Assembly: GCA_963925735.1 (NCBI GenBank)
Contig: CAWUUH010000037.1
Location: forward strand, 1 to 64,000
DNA: 64,000 bases
Direction of reading: 5' to 3'
Origin: UBA4582 sp013204195
GTDB taxonomy: Bacteria > Pseudomonadota > Gammaproteobacteria > Pseudomonadales > Azotimanducaceae
Shown here: in pieces, positions 52,234-61,435 of the stretch
How the letters are laid out: each line of letters starts with the position of its first letter
Position numbering within the stretch: position 1 is the first letter of the stretch
Made by a program: the position numbers and the translations under genes
The notes under the pieces: model-generated
The model's input: the letters and a program-made list of their open reading frames with translations, nothing else
Database searches by the model: none
Told to the model about the DNA's origin: nothing

Positions 52234-55200
52234 TTACGGCGCTTCCGTCGAACTTGACCCGCCGTCGGTCTTGGCGTCGATATCACCGGCAGACTCAGCT
52301 TCTGGCGTTGCCCGAACTGAATCGTTAAAGATCGATACAAACTCAATGACAGGCACATCCATGGTCCCTGAGACCTTATATTTGGCACTGGTCATTTTAT
52401 TGATCTGCTCTTCGAAAATTTTCTGAGCAATAAACACACCAGCACCTACCAACGGATTTGCCAAGGCCGAATAGGCCGCATACCAGGGCAAATTACGCCC
52501 CACGGGTAGCGTCACGATCAAATCGTTATCAAGCTCGCCAGTCTTGATATTCATCTCGCCACCGACTCTAAATATACTGCTTGCACCCTCAATGGTAATG
52601 GGCTCTAACACATCAACAATACCGTTATTGAATCTTGCAGCACCGCTAATTTTATTGAAGGAAAACCCTTCATTAACAATATCTGAAAAATCGAACCGAA
52701 AGCGCCTAGCCAATGACGCGAAGTCAAAAACACCCAACAGTTTAAGGGCGCCGGTACTGGTCTCGGCCTGGACAAATCGACCGCTCTGCGCATCGATCGA
52801 AATTCGACCTTCAATTTTATCTATGTCGATCTGGGTCGGCGAACCAGACCAGCTAATATCGCTGTCGAAAACCATTTTTTCGCCCTCCACGCTAGAGGCA
52901 AAACCCCACTGCTTTAGCGCTAGCGCCAAATCGACAATGTTAACGACACCAACAAAGTGACTGGACTGCTTTTCGTCACTGATCCTCCATGTAACACTCG
53001 ATTTTGAATCAATCTCTAATCCCTTAAAATTAGCAGTCAGTGCCTCGAATATTCCGCCCCGATCATCTGGCCTGAAATTAAATGCCCAGCTACCATAGTT
53101 CTCTGCATCCACCGTCACGTTTTTTGCGCGAAAGTTGACCGGAACCAAGTCAACAGGGTCTAACCCTTGCAGCGGGTCAGTCTCGTCTTCGGTGGTCATA
53201 AAACGGAGGTAATCGAAATCAAACCCTAGCGGTGCTCCTTCCTGATCAGGAACCGTAACCAGACCCTGTAACAAATCGTTGGCTAACTCGACATTCCATG
53301 CATCCTGTTGCCGTGAAATGTGCATGTAGACCGACTCGAGTTCAAACCCAAGTATATTGAGACGACCAACCTGCAGATTCACCGACGCCAGGGTCTCGGC
53401 CAGTTCCGACTCCAGCGAAACGTCGGTCTTGCCTTCCAACTCATCACTGAGCTGACGCCATTGCTCATAATCAGCTTCCTGAATTGCGCCAGTGACCCGT
53501 AACTTATCGAAGGTCACGGCGCCAAGGGGACTCTGACCGAAGTGGATTCGGCCACCTACTACCACACCTTCACGACTCTCCAGTAATGCATGGACGCTGT
53601 CACCCAGCACCAAGTTAATCTCATCTGCAGACTCAAAAATCGTTTGCTCATAAGCCATGGATAAGCGATCGGCTGCCAACTTAGCCAGAGGGCTTGGCAA
53701 ATTAATTTCAACACCCTGCAGGTCCGAGGTGATATTTACAGACAAGCCTGCTGTCGATGCGCCGACTGGAATACGCACCAGGGAATGATAGTCAAAGGTC
53801 CCAACCGCCTTCGATAGCAGAGCCTGACCTGACCACTCATAGACTTCATTGATACTCGCGCGCCCATCACCAATGATTGCGATTTCAAGAATGGCACCGC
53901 TCGCGTCACAGGTGGAGACAATGTCATTGCGTGCCAAATCACCGAATAACGATGCTTCAAATGGCGCTGCATTCAGCCCACGGGCACTGTCGTACGTAAA
54001 ATGACCGGAGATATCTTTTACCGCTAAATTAAGATCACCCATAAAGAGATCTCCACTAGCAAGATCTATGGATAGGTCGACCTTGACAGGCTCGCCAGCT
54101 CGCGGCCCGATGGGTACATTTAGCTTGAGATCACCATGCATTGGGCCAGCAGCCACCCAGCTACTCGCCATCTGCCCCGTCAGCGCGGCAATCGGCGATT
54201 CGTTCAGAATCTTAATACCATCACTGAAATCGCCCTGAACAGCACCACTCACCAAAATTGAGTCAGCACCGCCATCTTCTGTTATCGGCAAGCTGACCAT
54301 GACCTGCTCAAGCCGGCTATCGAAAATAGCTGCCGTAGCCGCTTTTGATTCCACCATGGCATTATTGATATAGATCGTCGCTTCTAGATCGTGCAATACT
54401 GGCCAGGCGGGATCATAGGCTAGCGCGACATTTTCAACATCAAAGTAGATTTCGTGTACTTTGCGAATTTTCGGAGCGTCTCGAAATAGCGATCCATGAA
54501 ACAGCAGGCCAGCTTCAGCCACCGTACCACCGCGAATCGCCCGGCCAAGCCATTCTCGAAGTGTGACGCTCAGCACTTCAGGCAGGTACCGGTTTGCCGA
54601 ATTCAACTGCGCGTGCCGCAGGCCAATCTCTAGACCCCAGGTGTGATTTTCACGATCTGCAGGTAAGTTAATCATCAGCCTGCCCGCGGCTACTAATGGA
54701 CCCTCGGTCAATTCGATCAGCCCGCTACGGAGTTGTATCGCATCTGGCTGCACCGCATAGTTCAGGCGTGCTTGTGCCGTATCAAACGACCATGGCACCG
54801 AAAACATAGAGCCGAAATTAAGCTCGAAGGGCGTCTTATTGTGTATATCCAGGTAGCCACTTTCTGAGCCTATTGAGACAAAACCATCGAGATGGTTAAT
54901 ACCTGGCAAGGTTAAATAGCTATTAAAGCCGAGGCCATCAATTTTAGCCGTTAACGACGGCACAGGGGTCGAGTTGAGATGATCGATATGAACAAACAAT
55001 TGATCCAACTCGCCGGTTAATGCCATCCCACTTAAGGCATCTATACTTTGCTGTGGCGACAATTCGGTTCGCTCGCCTAGATTGATCAACACATCTACCA
55101 AGCCAGCAACAGACAATCGGGGCAAAGCTACCGCTAAAGACTGGTCTCCTTTTAGATCTCGATAGACTGCTGACAAGCCATCCAGGTTCAGGCGCTTGTC

Positions 55201-56175
55201 TGCGATCGATGCTGTCAAAGATTCAAAATAGAGCTGGGTCTCGCTGAGATTTTTACGCACGATGGCAAATTCACTGCGTAGGTCTTCCAGTAATTCGACC
55301 TGTCGCCCATTGACCAAGGCCGTCACGGCACTCGTCAGAGTGGCGCCCCTCAATTCAAATATCTCCTCATCAAAATTAAGCCAAAATTCCCCGCTCATAT
55401 CGAGTTCAGTGAGCTTGAACTCGCGAGTCCCAATCGGCGGCAACAGGTCAGCTAATTCAATTCCAGGAACTTGCAGGTACAAACTGGCAAAGAAACTCTC
55501 AAGATCTCGAGGATCACCGCGAAACTCACCAAGTAGTTGCAGACTATCCTTGTAAGGATTTTCACCAAACCTTTCCACAAACAGCGGTAGCGACATAGAC
55601 TTCTTTTCGCCATCTGCCCGTAATTCGAAAACCTGGTCAATCTGATTTCTAATTTCGTAATGAGCATGCTGACCGACAACGTCAATATTAATAGACGTCA
55701 TTTCAATCGACTTAAGGTAGGGCACCGAGGTCAGCAATACCGAGAGTTCAGGTGGATTATCGGCAACTGGCATGCCATCCACATGCCAACCACCCGTAGA
55801 ACTCTGCACCAACTTCAATGACAGGCGGTCTATTAACAAATCACTGACAACAATTTGTCTTTCGAGCAAGCTATACAGAGAGCTCACCTCCACCGACAAA
55901 TGGTCAAAAGTGATACCAGCAGCATCGCTACCGATTCTAAAACCATCTATCTCAAGTTTTGGGTCCAGATAGCGCCACTCACCGCTCAGTGCCTGAATAT
56001 GTACCGGCACATTGAGTCCGCTCGAAAGCAACGCCTCTATCTCGACTCGATAATCGTTCACGCGCGCGATCGCCAAACGCCCGATGGAGACATAGGCAGC
56101 CACTAGAATCAGCAGGCCTAACAGCATTGCCTCAAGCAAGTTAACAATATGTCGTTGGGTATTTTGTACTTTCAT
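52234..56175 (-). CDS. yhdP: AsmA-like/DUF3971 envelope protein YhdP
   Basis: A very large protein (1313 residues) with one N-terminal membrane helix (about 13-33) and an extended beta-rich periplasmic region of the AsmA/TamB superfamily. It is thought to form a hydrophobic groove that moves phospholipid to the outer membrane, together with TamB and YdbH in E. coli. The C-terminal AsmA_2 domain is recognisable (SGRFVQAETSTGALKLLGVFDFASLARRFRFDFSDI). A Ser/Asp/Glu-rich tail follows. It lies between rng (6 bases) and the hydrolase gene. Confidence 0.93.
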   Translation of the reverse strand: MKVQNTQRHIVNLLEAMLLGLLILVAAYVSIGRLAIARVNDYRVEIEALLSSGLNVPVHIQALSGEWRYLDPKLEIDGFRIGSDAAGITFDHLSVEVSSLYSLLERQIVVSDLLIDRLSLKLVQSSTGGWHVDGMPVADNPPELSVLLTSVPYLKSIEMTSINIDVVGQHAHYEIRNQIDQVFELRADGEKKSMSLPLFVERFGENPYKDSLQLLGEFRGDPRDLESFFASLYLQVPGIELADLLPPIGTREFKLTELDMSGEFWLNFDEEIFELRGATLTSAVTALVNGRQVELLEDLRSEFAIVRKNLSETQLYFESLTASIADKRLNLDGLSAVYRDLKGDQSLAVALPRLSVAGLVDVLINLGERTELSPQQSIDALSGMALTGELDQLFVHIDHLNSTPVPSLTAKIDGLGFNSYLTLPGINHLDGFVSIGSESGYLDIHNKTPFELNFGSMFSVPWSFDTAQARLNYAVQPDAIQLRSGLIELTEGPLVAAGRLMINLPADRENHTWGLEIGLRHAQLNSANRYLPEVLSVTLREWLGRAIRGGTVAEAGLLFHGSLFRDAPKIRKVHEIYFDVENVALAYDPAWPVLHDLEATIYINNAMVESKAATAAIFDSRLEQVMVSLPITEDGGADSILVSGAVQGDFSDGIKILNESPIAALTGQMASSWVAAGPMHGDLKLNVPIGPRAGEPVKVDLSIDLASGDLFMGDLNLAVKDISGHFTYDSARGLNAAPFEASLFGDLARNDIVSTCDASGAILEIAIIGDGRASINEVYEWSGQALLSKAVGTFDYHSLVRIPVGASTAGLSVNITSDLQGVEINLPSPLAKLAADRLSMAYEQTIFESADEINLVLGDSVHALLESREGVVVGGRIHFGQSPLGAVTFDKLRVTGAIQEADYEQWRQLSDELEGKTDVSLESELAETLASVNLQVGRLNILGFELESVYMHISRQQDAWNVELANDLLQGLVTVPDQEGAPLGFDFDYLRFMTTEDETDPLQGLDPVDLVPVNFRAKNVTVDAENYGSWAFNFRPDDRGGIFEALTANFKGLEIDSKSSVTWRISDEKQSSHFVGVVNIVDLALALKQWGFASSVEGEKMVFDSDISWSGSPTQIDIDKIEGRISIDAQSGRFVQAETSTGALKLLGVFDFASLARRFRFDFSDIVNEGFSFNKISGAARFNNGIVDVLEPITIEGASSIFRVGGEMNIKTGELDNDLIVTLPVGRNLPWYAAYSALANPLVGAGVFIAQKIFEEQINKMTSAKYKVSGTMDVPVIEFVSIFNDSVRATPEAESAGDIDAKTDGGSSSTEAP

Positions 56176-56181
56176 GGCTAC

Positions 56182-57669
56182 CTAAAAATGAAGCGGTACG
56201 ACAACATCAAACTGCTCCTGGCTGTAACTCGTCTCGACTTGCAGTCGGATCGAACAATCCAATGCGCTGGACAATTCAGCGATGCAAATTGCATCTTCAT
56301 CTAACAAACGATCAATAATTGGTTGGGCGGCCATAATCACACATTCACTACCGGAAAATTTGAGGGCCTTGCGCTGTATCTCTCGATATATTTCCAGACA
56401 AACCGTCTCTGGAGTTTTCAAAAAGCCCTTCCCATCACAAGCAGGACAAGGCGCGCACATCATTTTAAGTAGACTTTCGTGCGTCCTTTTACGCGTCATC
56501 TCCACCAGTCCCAAGTCTGATATTTCCGAGATATTCCACTTCACGCGATCTGCCTGCTGACCTTTCTCTAGCGTCCTGACCACTTGGCGTTTGTGCTCTT
56601 CATCGATCATGTCGATAAAGTCAAGAATGACAATCCCACCGATATTTCTCAGTTTGAGTTGTCTGGGTATCGCCGCAGCGGCCTCGAGATTAGTTCTGTA
56701 GATAGTATCTTCAAGATCACGACGTCCAACAAACGCACCGGTATTAACATCAACCGTGGTCATCGCCTCGGTCTGATCTATCACCAGGTACCCCCCCGAC
56801 TTCAGCGGCACATTACGATCCAACGCAGTGGCAATTTGGTCCTCTAGATTATGGGCGTCAAATATTGGCACCTTGAGAGAAACCAGCTGCAAGCAAGCAA
56901 GTTTTTCGGGGATAAAGTCTGTCAGAAATCGCTCAATAGCCTGATAGACCTTCTTATTGTCGACGAGAATACTCGAGGTCTCTCGATTAATAATATCCCG
57001 CATCGCCCGCAGGTGAATAGGTAAGTCTTCGTAAACGGTTGATGCTGGCGGTGCAGTACGGCCTTGCTCATCAATTAGCCGCCAACGCTTACGTAACAGT
57101 TCCGCGTCTAGGCGTATTTCCGCTTCAGTCGCCCGCTCTGATGCCGTGCGAACAATAAATCCGTCGCCATTTTCCGGTTGATGAATCTCAGCCATGATAG
57201 CCTGAAGCCGTTCACGGGCGGCAGCGTCTTCTATTCGTTGGGAAATGCCGATGTGGGGATTTTTCGGCGTATAAACCAAAAATCGAGACGCAACGGAAAT
57301 GCTGGTCGTAGCACGCGCGCCCTTGGTGTTAATGGGCTCTTTAGTCACCTGCACCAGAATTTCCTGCCCGTCTCGAATCACGTGTTGGATAGGTGGATAC
57401 TGAACCTTTTTGTCGGCAGCGGCCTCAATGAACCTGAATTGCGAGTCCACAAGATCGGTAATATGCATAAATGCGGCCCGCGGCTGCCCTATGTCAACAA
57501 AGGCACTTTGCAATCCGGGCAATACACGAACGACCTTACCCTTATAAATGTTGCCTACTGTTACTCGAGTATGGGACCGTTCGATGAATATTTCTTGCAG
57601 CAACCCAGACTCGACAAGCGCCACCCGCGTTTCCAACGAAGAGACACTGATGATAATTTCTTCAGCCAT
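56182..57669 (-). CDS. rng: Ribonuclease G
   Basis: Endoribonuclease of the RNase E/G family that matures the 5' end of 16S rRNA. 495 residues. N-terminal S1 domain (about 38-130; GNIYKGKVVRVLPGLQSAFVDIG), RNase H-like and 5' sensor parts, catalytic Asp residues in TVDVNTGAFVG and VILDFIDM, and the zinc-link CPAC (in CAPCPACDGKG). It lacks the long disordered C-terminal scaffold of RNase E. Upstream neighbour maf, downstream yhdP, as expected. Confidence 0.97.
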   Translation of the reverse strand: MAEEIIISVSSLETRVALVESGLLQEIFIERSHTRVTVGNIYKGKVVRVLPGLQSAFVDIGQPRAAFMHITDLVDSQFRFIEAAADKKVQYPPIQHVIRDGQEILVQVTKEPINTKGARATTSISVASRFLVYTPKNPHIGISQRIEDAAARERLQAIMAEIHQPENGDGFIVRTASERATEAEIRLDAELLRKRWRLIDEQGRTAPPASTVYEDLPIHLRAMRDIINRETSSILVDNKKVYQAIERFLTDFIPEKLACLQLVSLKVPIFDAHNLEDQIATALDRNVPLKSGGYLVIDQTEAMTTVDVNTGAFVGRRDLEDTIYRTNLEAAAAIPRQLKLRNIGGIVILDFIDMIDEEHKRQVVRTLEKGQQADRVKWNISEISDLGLVEMTRKRTHESLLKMMCAPCPACDGKGFLKTPETVCLEIYREIQRKALKFSGSECVIMAAQPIIDRLLDEDAICIAELSSALDCSIRLQVETSYSQEQFDVVVPLHF

Positions 57670-57694
57670 GCTGAAATACTTCCTGTATCAAATA

Positions 57695-58315
57695 TCATTC
57701 ATTTGCCGCTAGGCAATCTATGCCAAAGCGCGCGAGACAGTCAGCGGTTTCCCGCAGGGGCAGCCCCGCAACATTGCTACCACTACCTATGATCGACTCA
57801 ACAAAAATGGCGCCGATGCCCTGGATCCCATAAGCCCCAGATTTATCTTGAGGCTCACCGGTGAGCCAATATTTTCGGCATTCTTGTTCGCTCACCTGAC
57901 GGAAATTGACTTCCGTCTCAACGCTAAAGCTCTCTTCGTAGCCATCTGCCAACCGGCTAACAGTCACCGCAGTGACGACGGTATGTCGACGGTTCGACAT
58001 TCTGCGGAGCATATTAACCGCGTCTTCTTCATCCCTGGGCTTGCACAATATTTCATTGTCGAGCACAACAATGGTATCGGCACATAACACGACAACTTCC
58101 GAGTTACGCCTCAAGGCATCAGGCGCGTCAACCTCAAGCAGATGCCTGGCTGCGACTGACTTGCCTTTCGACATTCGGCTAGCATAGTCGCAAGCCTGCT
58201 CCCCGGCTAACGGGGTTTCATCAATATCAGGCGTAATCACATCGAACGACAAGTTGAGCTGCCGCAACAGTTGTGATCTACGCGGTGACGCCGAGCCCAG
58301 CACAAGCGCAATCAA
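57695..58315 (-). CDS. maf: Maf-family nucleotide pyrophosphatase
   Basis: House-cleaning nucleotide pyrophosphatase; the YhdE-type members next to rng act on dTTP/UTP and modified analogues. About 206 residues from a TTG at 58315 that has GAGGAAG 5 bases upstream and gives the standard start MIALVLGSASPRRSQLL. The longer frame to 58462 overlaps mreD and is rejected. Catalytic-site residues are in SASPRR, DETPL, CADTIVVLD and KSGAYGIQG. It lies between mreD and rng. Confidence 0.93.
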   Translation of the reverse strand: MIALVLGSASPRRSQLLRQLNLSFDVITPDIDETPLAGEQACDYASRMSKGKSVAARHLLEVDAPDALRRNSEVVVLCADTIVVLDNEILCKPRDEEDAVNMLRRMSNRRHTVVTAVTVSRLADGYEESFSVETEVNFRQVSEQECRKYWLTGEPQDKSGAYGIQGIGAIFVESIIGSGSNVAGLPLRETADCLARFGIDCLAANE

Positions 58316-58368
58316 ATTGACTTCCTCATTTTTCGCGAAGCGTAAAAGCAACACCTTCGCTACGCCTA

Positions 58369-58860
58369 TCAGGTTACATGAAACAACCGGCGCGCGGAGC
58401 GCAGCACTAAAAAGACCCAAGGCCAGACTAAGGCGCTGACTAACGACGGCAGCAAATACCACATGTGCCAGTCCGCCGCGCCCGAGATACTTTCAATCCA
58501 AAAGTTACTCAACTGGTTCAGCCCAATAATTGCGAAGACCACCAGGCTCTGCTGCCAGATCGCAAACATCCGTAAGCGCTGATAAAGACTAGAGGCCAGA
58601 TAGGCAACTACAATCAATGAAATAGCATGCTGGCCGATCAGGCTGCCCGTTAAAATATCGAGTATGATCCCCAACATCCAAGCGACGACAATACCGATTC
58701 TGTAGGGTAACGCGATCACCCAATAAATCAGCACCAACGCGACCCAGTGCGGTCTGAGAAAGCCAAATTCAACAGGCACAAAGGCGGGTAACGAGACGAT
58801 ACTCAACACCAAGGCGATGACGAAACTAAAAACAACGAACCAAAGATTATTGCTGCGCAT
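58369..58860 (-). CDS. mreD: Rod shape-determining protein MreD
   Basis: Membrane component of the elongasome. 163 residues with five to six hydrophobic helices. Conservation is low, but RPHWVALVLIYWVIALPYRIGI and GSLIGQHAISLIVVAYLA match the family. It begins one base after mreC and precedes maf, the standard order. Confidence 0.92.
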   Translation of the reverse strand: MRSNNLWFVVFSFVIALVLSIVSLPAFVPVEFGFLRPHWVALVLIYWVIALPYRIGIVVAWMLGIILDILTGSLIGQHAISLIVVAYLASSLYQRLRMFAIWQQSLVVFAIIGLNQLSNFWIESISGAADWHMWYLLPSLVSALVWPWVFLVLRSARRLFHVT

Positions 58861-58861
58861 G

Positions 58862-59686
58862 TCAGCGACCTGGGTCTATTTGAGGGTGACTGGCATCCTG
58901 CGCTTTAACAGGATCAGCAAACACCAACAAGACGTGACGGCTTCTCGCCAGCGATGCGCTGGGAATCGCGGTGACAACAGCGAAAGGCTTGCTTGGATCG
59001 TGCTCCACCTTATTCACCACTCCCACAGGATAGCCTACCGGAAAGCGATTACCCAAACCCGAACTCACCAGCAGGTCACCTTCCTTGATATCGGCGGTGT
59101 CAGGCACGTGAATCAGCTCCAGTTGCCCGGTGATACCAGTGCCTTGAGCGATAAGTCGCAGATTGCTGCGATTGACCTGGACGGGCACAGAGTGCGACTC
59201 ATCGATGATGAGCATAATACGGCTGGTATACAGACTGGTCGTTATCACCTGTCCCATCAAACCTTGTGCATCGATCAGGGGTTGGCCGACAAAAACGCCA
59301 GACTGGCTGCCTTTATCAATGATAACTTCATGGCGCTCTGGGTCCGGATCAACCCCAATAAGTTCCGCCACAAGGACGTTATCTTGGAGCTTTGCCGCTG
59401 ACCCGAGTAGATCACGCAATCGATGGTTCTCTGCCGCGAGTGCCGCCATCTTAATCACCTTTGCCCTGAGGAGCAGCTGATCTTGTTCAAGAAGGCGAAT
59501 CTGGCCTTGCATATCGACCTGTGAGGCAAATCTTTCCTGCGCCAAGACAAACGTGCGCGCAGGGTAGTCTGCAGTGATGACAATCGGTGTCACGATGATA
59601 TTCAGCACCGACCTGGTCGAATCGAGGGCGGCAGAATAATAGTCCAACGCGAGCAAGCCAAATGACAAGACACTGAAGAACAGCAT
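58862..59686 (-). CDS. mreC: Rod shape-determining protein MreC
   Basis: Bitopic periplasmic scaffold that activates the PBP2-RodA synthase. 274 residues: N-terminal membrane helix, coiled coil (about 55-90), then two beta-barrel domains (LLGSAAKLQDNVLVAELIGVDPDPERHEVIIDKGSQSGV; DEVSGLG-type LLVSSGLGNRFPVGYPVG). It lies 102 bases after mreB. The ORF's first Met may follow an earlier start, but the helix is complete from here. Confidence 0.94.
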   Translation of the reverse strand: MLFFSVLSFGLLALDYYSAALDSTRSVLNIIVTPIVITADYPARTFVLAQERFASQVDMQGQIRLLEQDQLLLRAKVIKMAALAAENHRLRDLLGSAAKLQDNVLVAELIGVDPDPERHEVIIDKGSQSGVFVGQPLIDAQGLMGQVITTSLYTSRIMLIIDESHSVPVQVNRSNLRLIAQGTGITGQLELIHVPDTADIKEGDLLVSSGLGNRFPVGYPVGVVNKVEHDPSKPFAVVTAIPSASLARSRHVLLVFADPVKAQDASHPQIDPGR

Positions 59687-59788
59687 CTTATAGCCGACAG
59701 TTGTTTCTTCAAAAAATAGCGATTTGATAATTCAAATTCCGCTGATACTCAATGGAGACGCTAAATAACCTTGCCTTACCCAACCAGA

Positions 59789-60829
59789 TTATTGAATGGA
59801 CAACAAGTCGCTATCGCCACGATCATCCATGATTTCCAGGGCCCGCCCGCCGCCACGCGCTACACACGTCAATGGATCTTCAGCAATAATCACCGGCAAT
59901 CCGGTCTCACTTGCCAGCAGTCGATCAAGGCCCCGCAGCAACGAACCGCCGCCGGTCAATACCAAACCGCTTTCAGCGATATCCGATGCGAGTTCTGGCG
60001 GCGTTTGCTCCAGCGCACTTTTGACCGCCTGCACGATCATAGACAAAGGCTCCTGCAAGGCCTCGAGAATTTCATGACTGTTCAGCGTAAAGCTACGCGG
60101 CACGCCTTCGGCCAAGTTCCGCCCACGCACGTCGATTTCACGGACTTGGCTGTCAGGAAAGGCTGTGCCAATTTCCTGTTTGATGCGTTCAGCCGTCGCG
60201 TCGCCGATCAGGCTGCCCTGTGTGCGTCTGACATAGGCAGTTATCGCCTCATCAAATCGATCCCCACCCACGCGAACAGACTGCGCGTAGACCACTCCAT
60301 TAAGGGAAATCACAGCGATCTCGGTGGTGCCGCCGCCAATATCAACGACCATGGTACCTACGGCTTCATGCACCGGCAAACCCGCACCGATGGCTGCGGC
60401 CATGGGCTCTTCAATTAACCTGACATCTCTCGCACCAGCACTGATCACTGACTCGCGGATCGCCCTGCGTTCGACTTCGGTGGACTGACAAGGCACACAG
60501 ACCAAGACTCTCGGACTCGGCCTGATAAAACTATTTTCATGCACTTTCTTAATAAAATGCTGCAGCATTTTTTCTGTCACTTGGAAATCTGCGATCACAC
60601 CATCTCGCAACGGTCTAATCGCAGTGATATTACCCGGCGTTCTACCCAACATTCGCTTGGCATCAATGCCCACTGCCGCCACACTTTTCTGGTTATTCGT
60701 CGTCCGAATCGCGACCACCGATGGCTCATTCAGGACGATGCCCTTTTCGCGCACATAGATCAGTGTATTCGCCGTTCCGAGATCGATCGATAGATCATTA
60801 GAGAACAGGCCCCTTAATTTCTTAAACAT
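59789..60829 (-). CDS. mreB: Rod shape-determining actin homologue MreB
   Basis: Actin-like ATPase whose filaments position lateral wall synthesis. 346 residues. Phosphate loops DLGTANTLIYVR (17-28) and VVDIGGGTTEIAVIS (about 160-174), the adenosine loop LTGGGSLLRGLD (about 290-301), and the family hallmark RPLRDGVIADFQ are all visible. First gene of mreB-mreC-mreD-maf-rng. Its presence implies a rod shape. Confidence 0.99.
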   Translation of the reverse strand: MFKKLRGLFSNDLSIDLGTANTLIYVREKGIVLNEPSVVAIRTTNNQKSVAAVGIDAKRMLGRTPGNITAIRPLRDGVIADFQVTEKMLQHFIKKVHENSFIRPSPRVLVCVPCQSTEVERRAIRESVISAGARDVRLIEEPMAAAIGAGLPVHEAVGTMVVDIGGGTTEIAVISLNGVVYAQSVRVGGDRFDEAITAYVRRTQGSLIGDATAERIKQEIGTAFPDSQVREIDVRGRNLAEGVPRSFTLNSHEILEALQEPLSMIVQAVKSALEQTPPELASDIAESGLVLTGGGSLLRGLDRLLASETGLPVIIAEDPLTCVARGGGRALEIMDDRGDSDLLSIQ

Positions 60830-61136
60830 GAGTGCAAGGCACCTCGAGAAAAGTACTTCATCAAAAATTCCGAAACCGCAGGCTCCTCGAGCCTATGATT
60901 TAGATCTAAAAACACTCGTAACTCTATCATTTATTTAATAATCCATCCAAGTAAACACTCGTGAGATATGACTTTTAGCAGACTTTTAGCCTCCACGATG
61001 GCGCATCCGGGCAAGATCCGCCTGATAGGCCAAATAATTCAGTCAGAATCGCAAAAATATTGATGTTCTGCGTAAACCTCATTAGCATCCTCCACCAAAG
61101 GCGTATATGCCTGTCGCTTACTGTTGGAACTCCCTT
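60830..61136. other. Divergent promoter region between mreB and gatC
   Basis: About 300 bases without a gene. It contains a direct repeat AAACACTCGT (60910-60919 and 60953-60962), two tandem copies of GACTTTTAGC (60970-60979 and 60981-60990), and a hairpin AGGCTC-CTC-GAGCCT at 60880-60894 in the mreB leader. A gatC promoter candidate is listed separately. Confidence 0.5.
61060..61088 (+). promoter_or_regulatory. Candidate sigma-70 promoter of gatCAB
   Basis: TTGATG (61060-61065) and TAGCAT (61083-61088) with a 17-base spacer, each 4 of 6 to consensus. Predicted start about 61095, 42 bases before gatC. Confidence 0.4.
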
Positions 61137-61433
61137 ATGCCAGCCATCACCGTTAACCAAGACCTGGTCATCGCCGTCGCCGAACTGTCCCAGCTCAATA
61201 TTGACGTGACTGACATCGATGGCTATGCAGGCGACATGACCAAGGTCCTGGCCCTGGTCGAGCAGATGCATCACGTCGACACCCATGACATAGCACCTAT
61301 GTCGAACCCCACTGACGCCAGCCAGCAACTACGCCCAGATGAAGTCACCGAAGCTGATCAGCGAGAACGTTTTCAGGCTATTGCGCCCGAAACAGATGGC
61401 GGCTTCTACCTGGTGCCACGGGTTGTGGAGTAG
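61137..61433 (+). CDS. gatC: Aspartyl/glutamyl-tRNA amidotransferase subunit C
   Basis: Small subunit that wraps GatA and stabilises the GatCAB complex. 98 residues from the ATG at 61137; the open frame from 61107 adds ten unlikely residues. Family features are LSQLNIDVTDIDGYAGDMTKVLALVEQM and the C-terminal LRPDEVT...GGFYLVPRVVE. It lies 2 bases before gatA. Confidence 0.95.
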   Translation: MPAITVNQDLVIAVAELSQLNIDVTDIDGYAGDMTKVLALVEQMHHVDTHDIAPMSNPTDASQQLRPDEVTEADQRERFQAIAPETDGGFYLVPRVVE

Positions 61434-61435
61434 AC

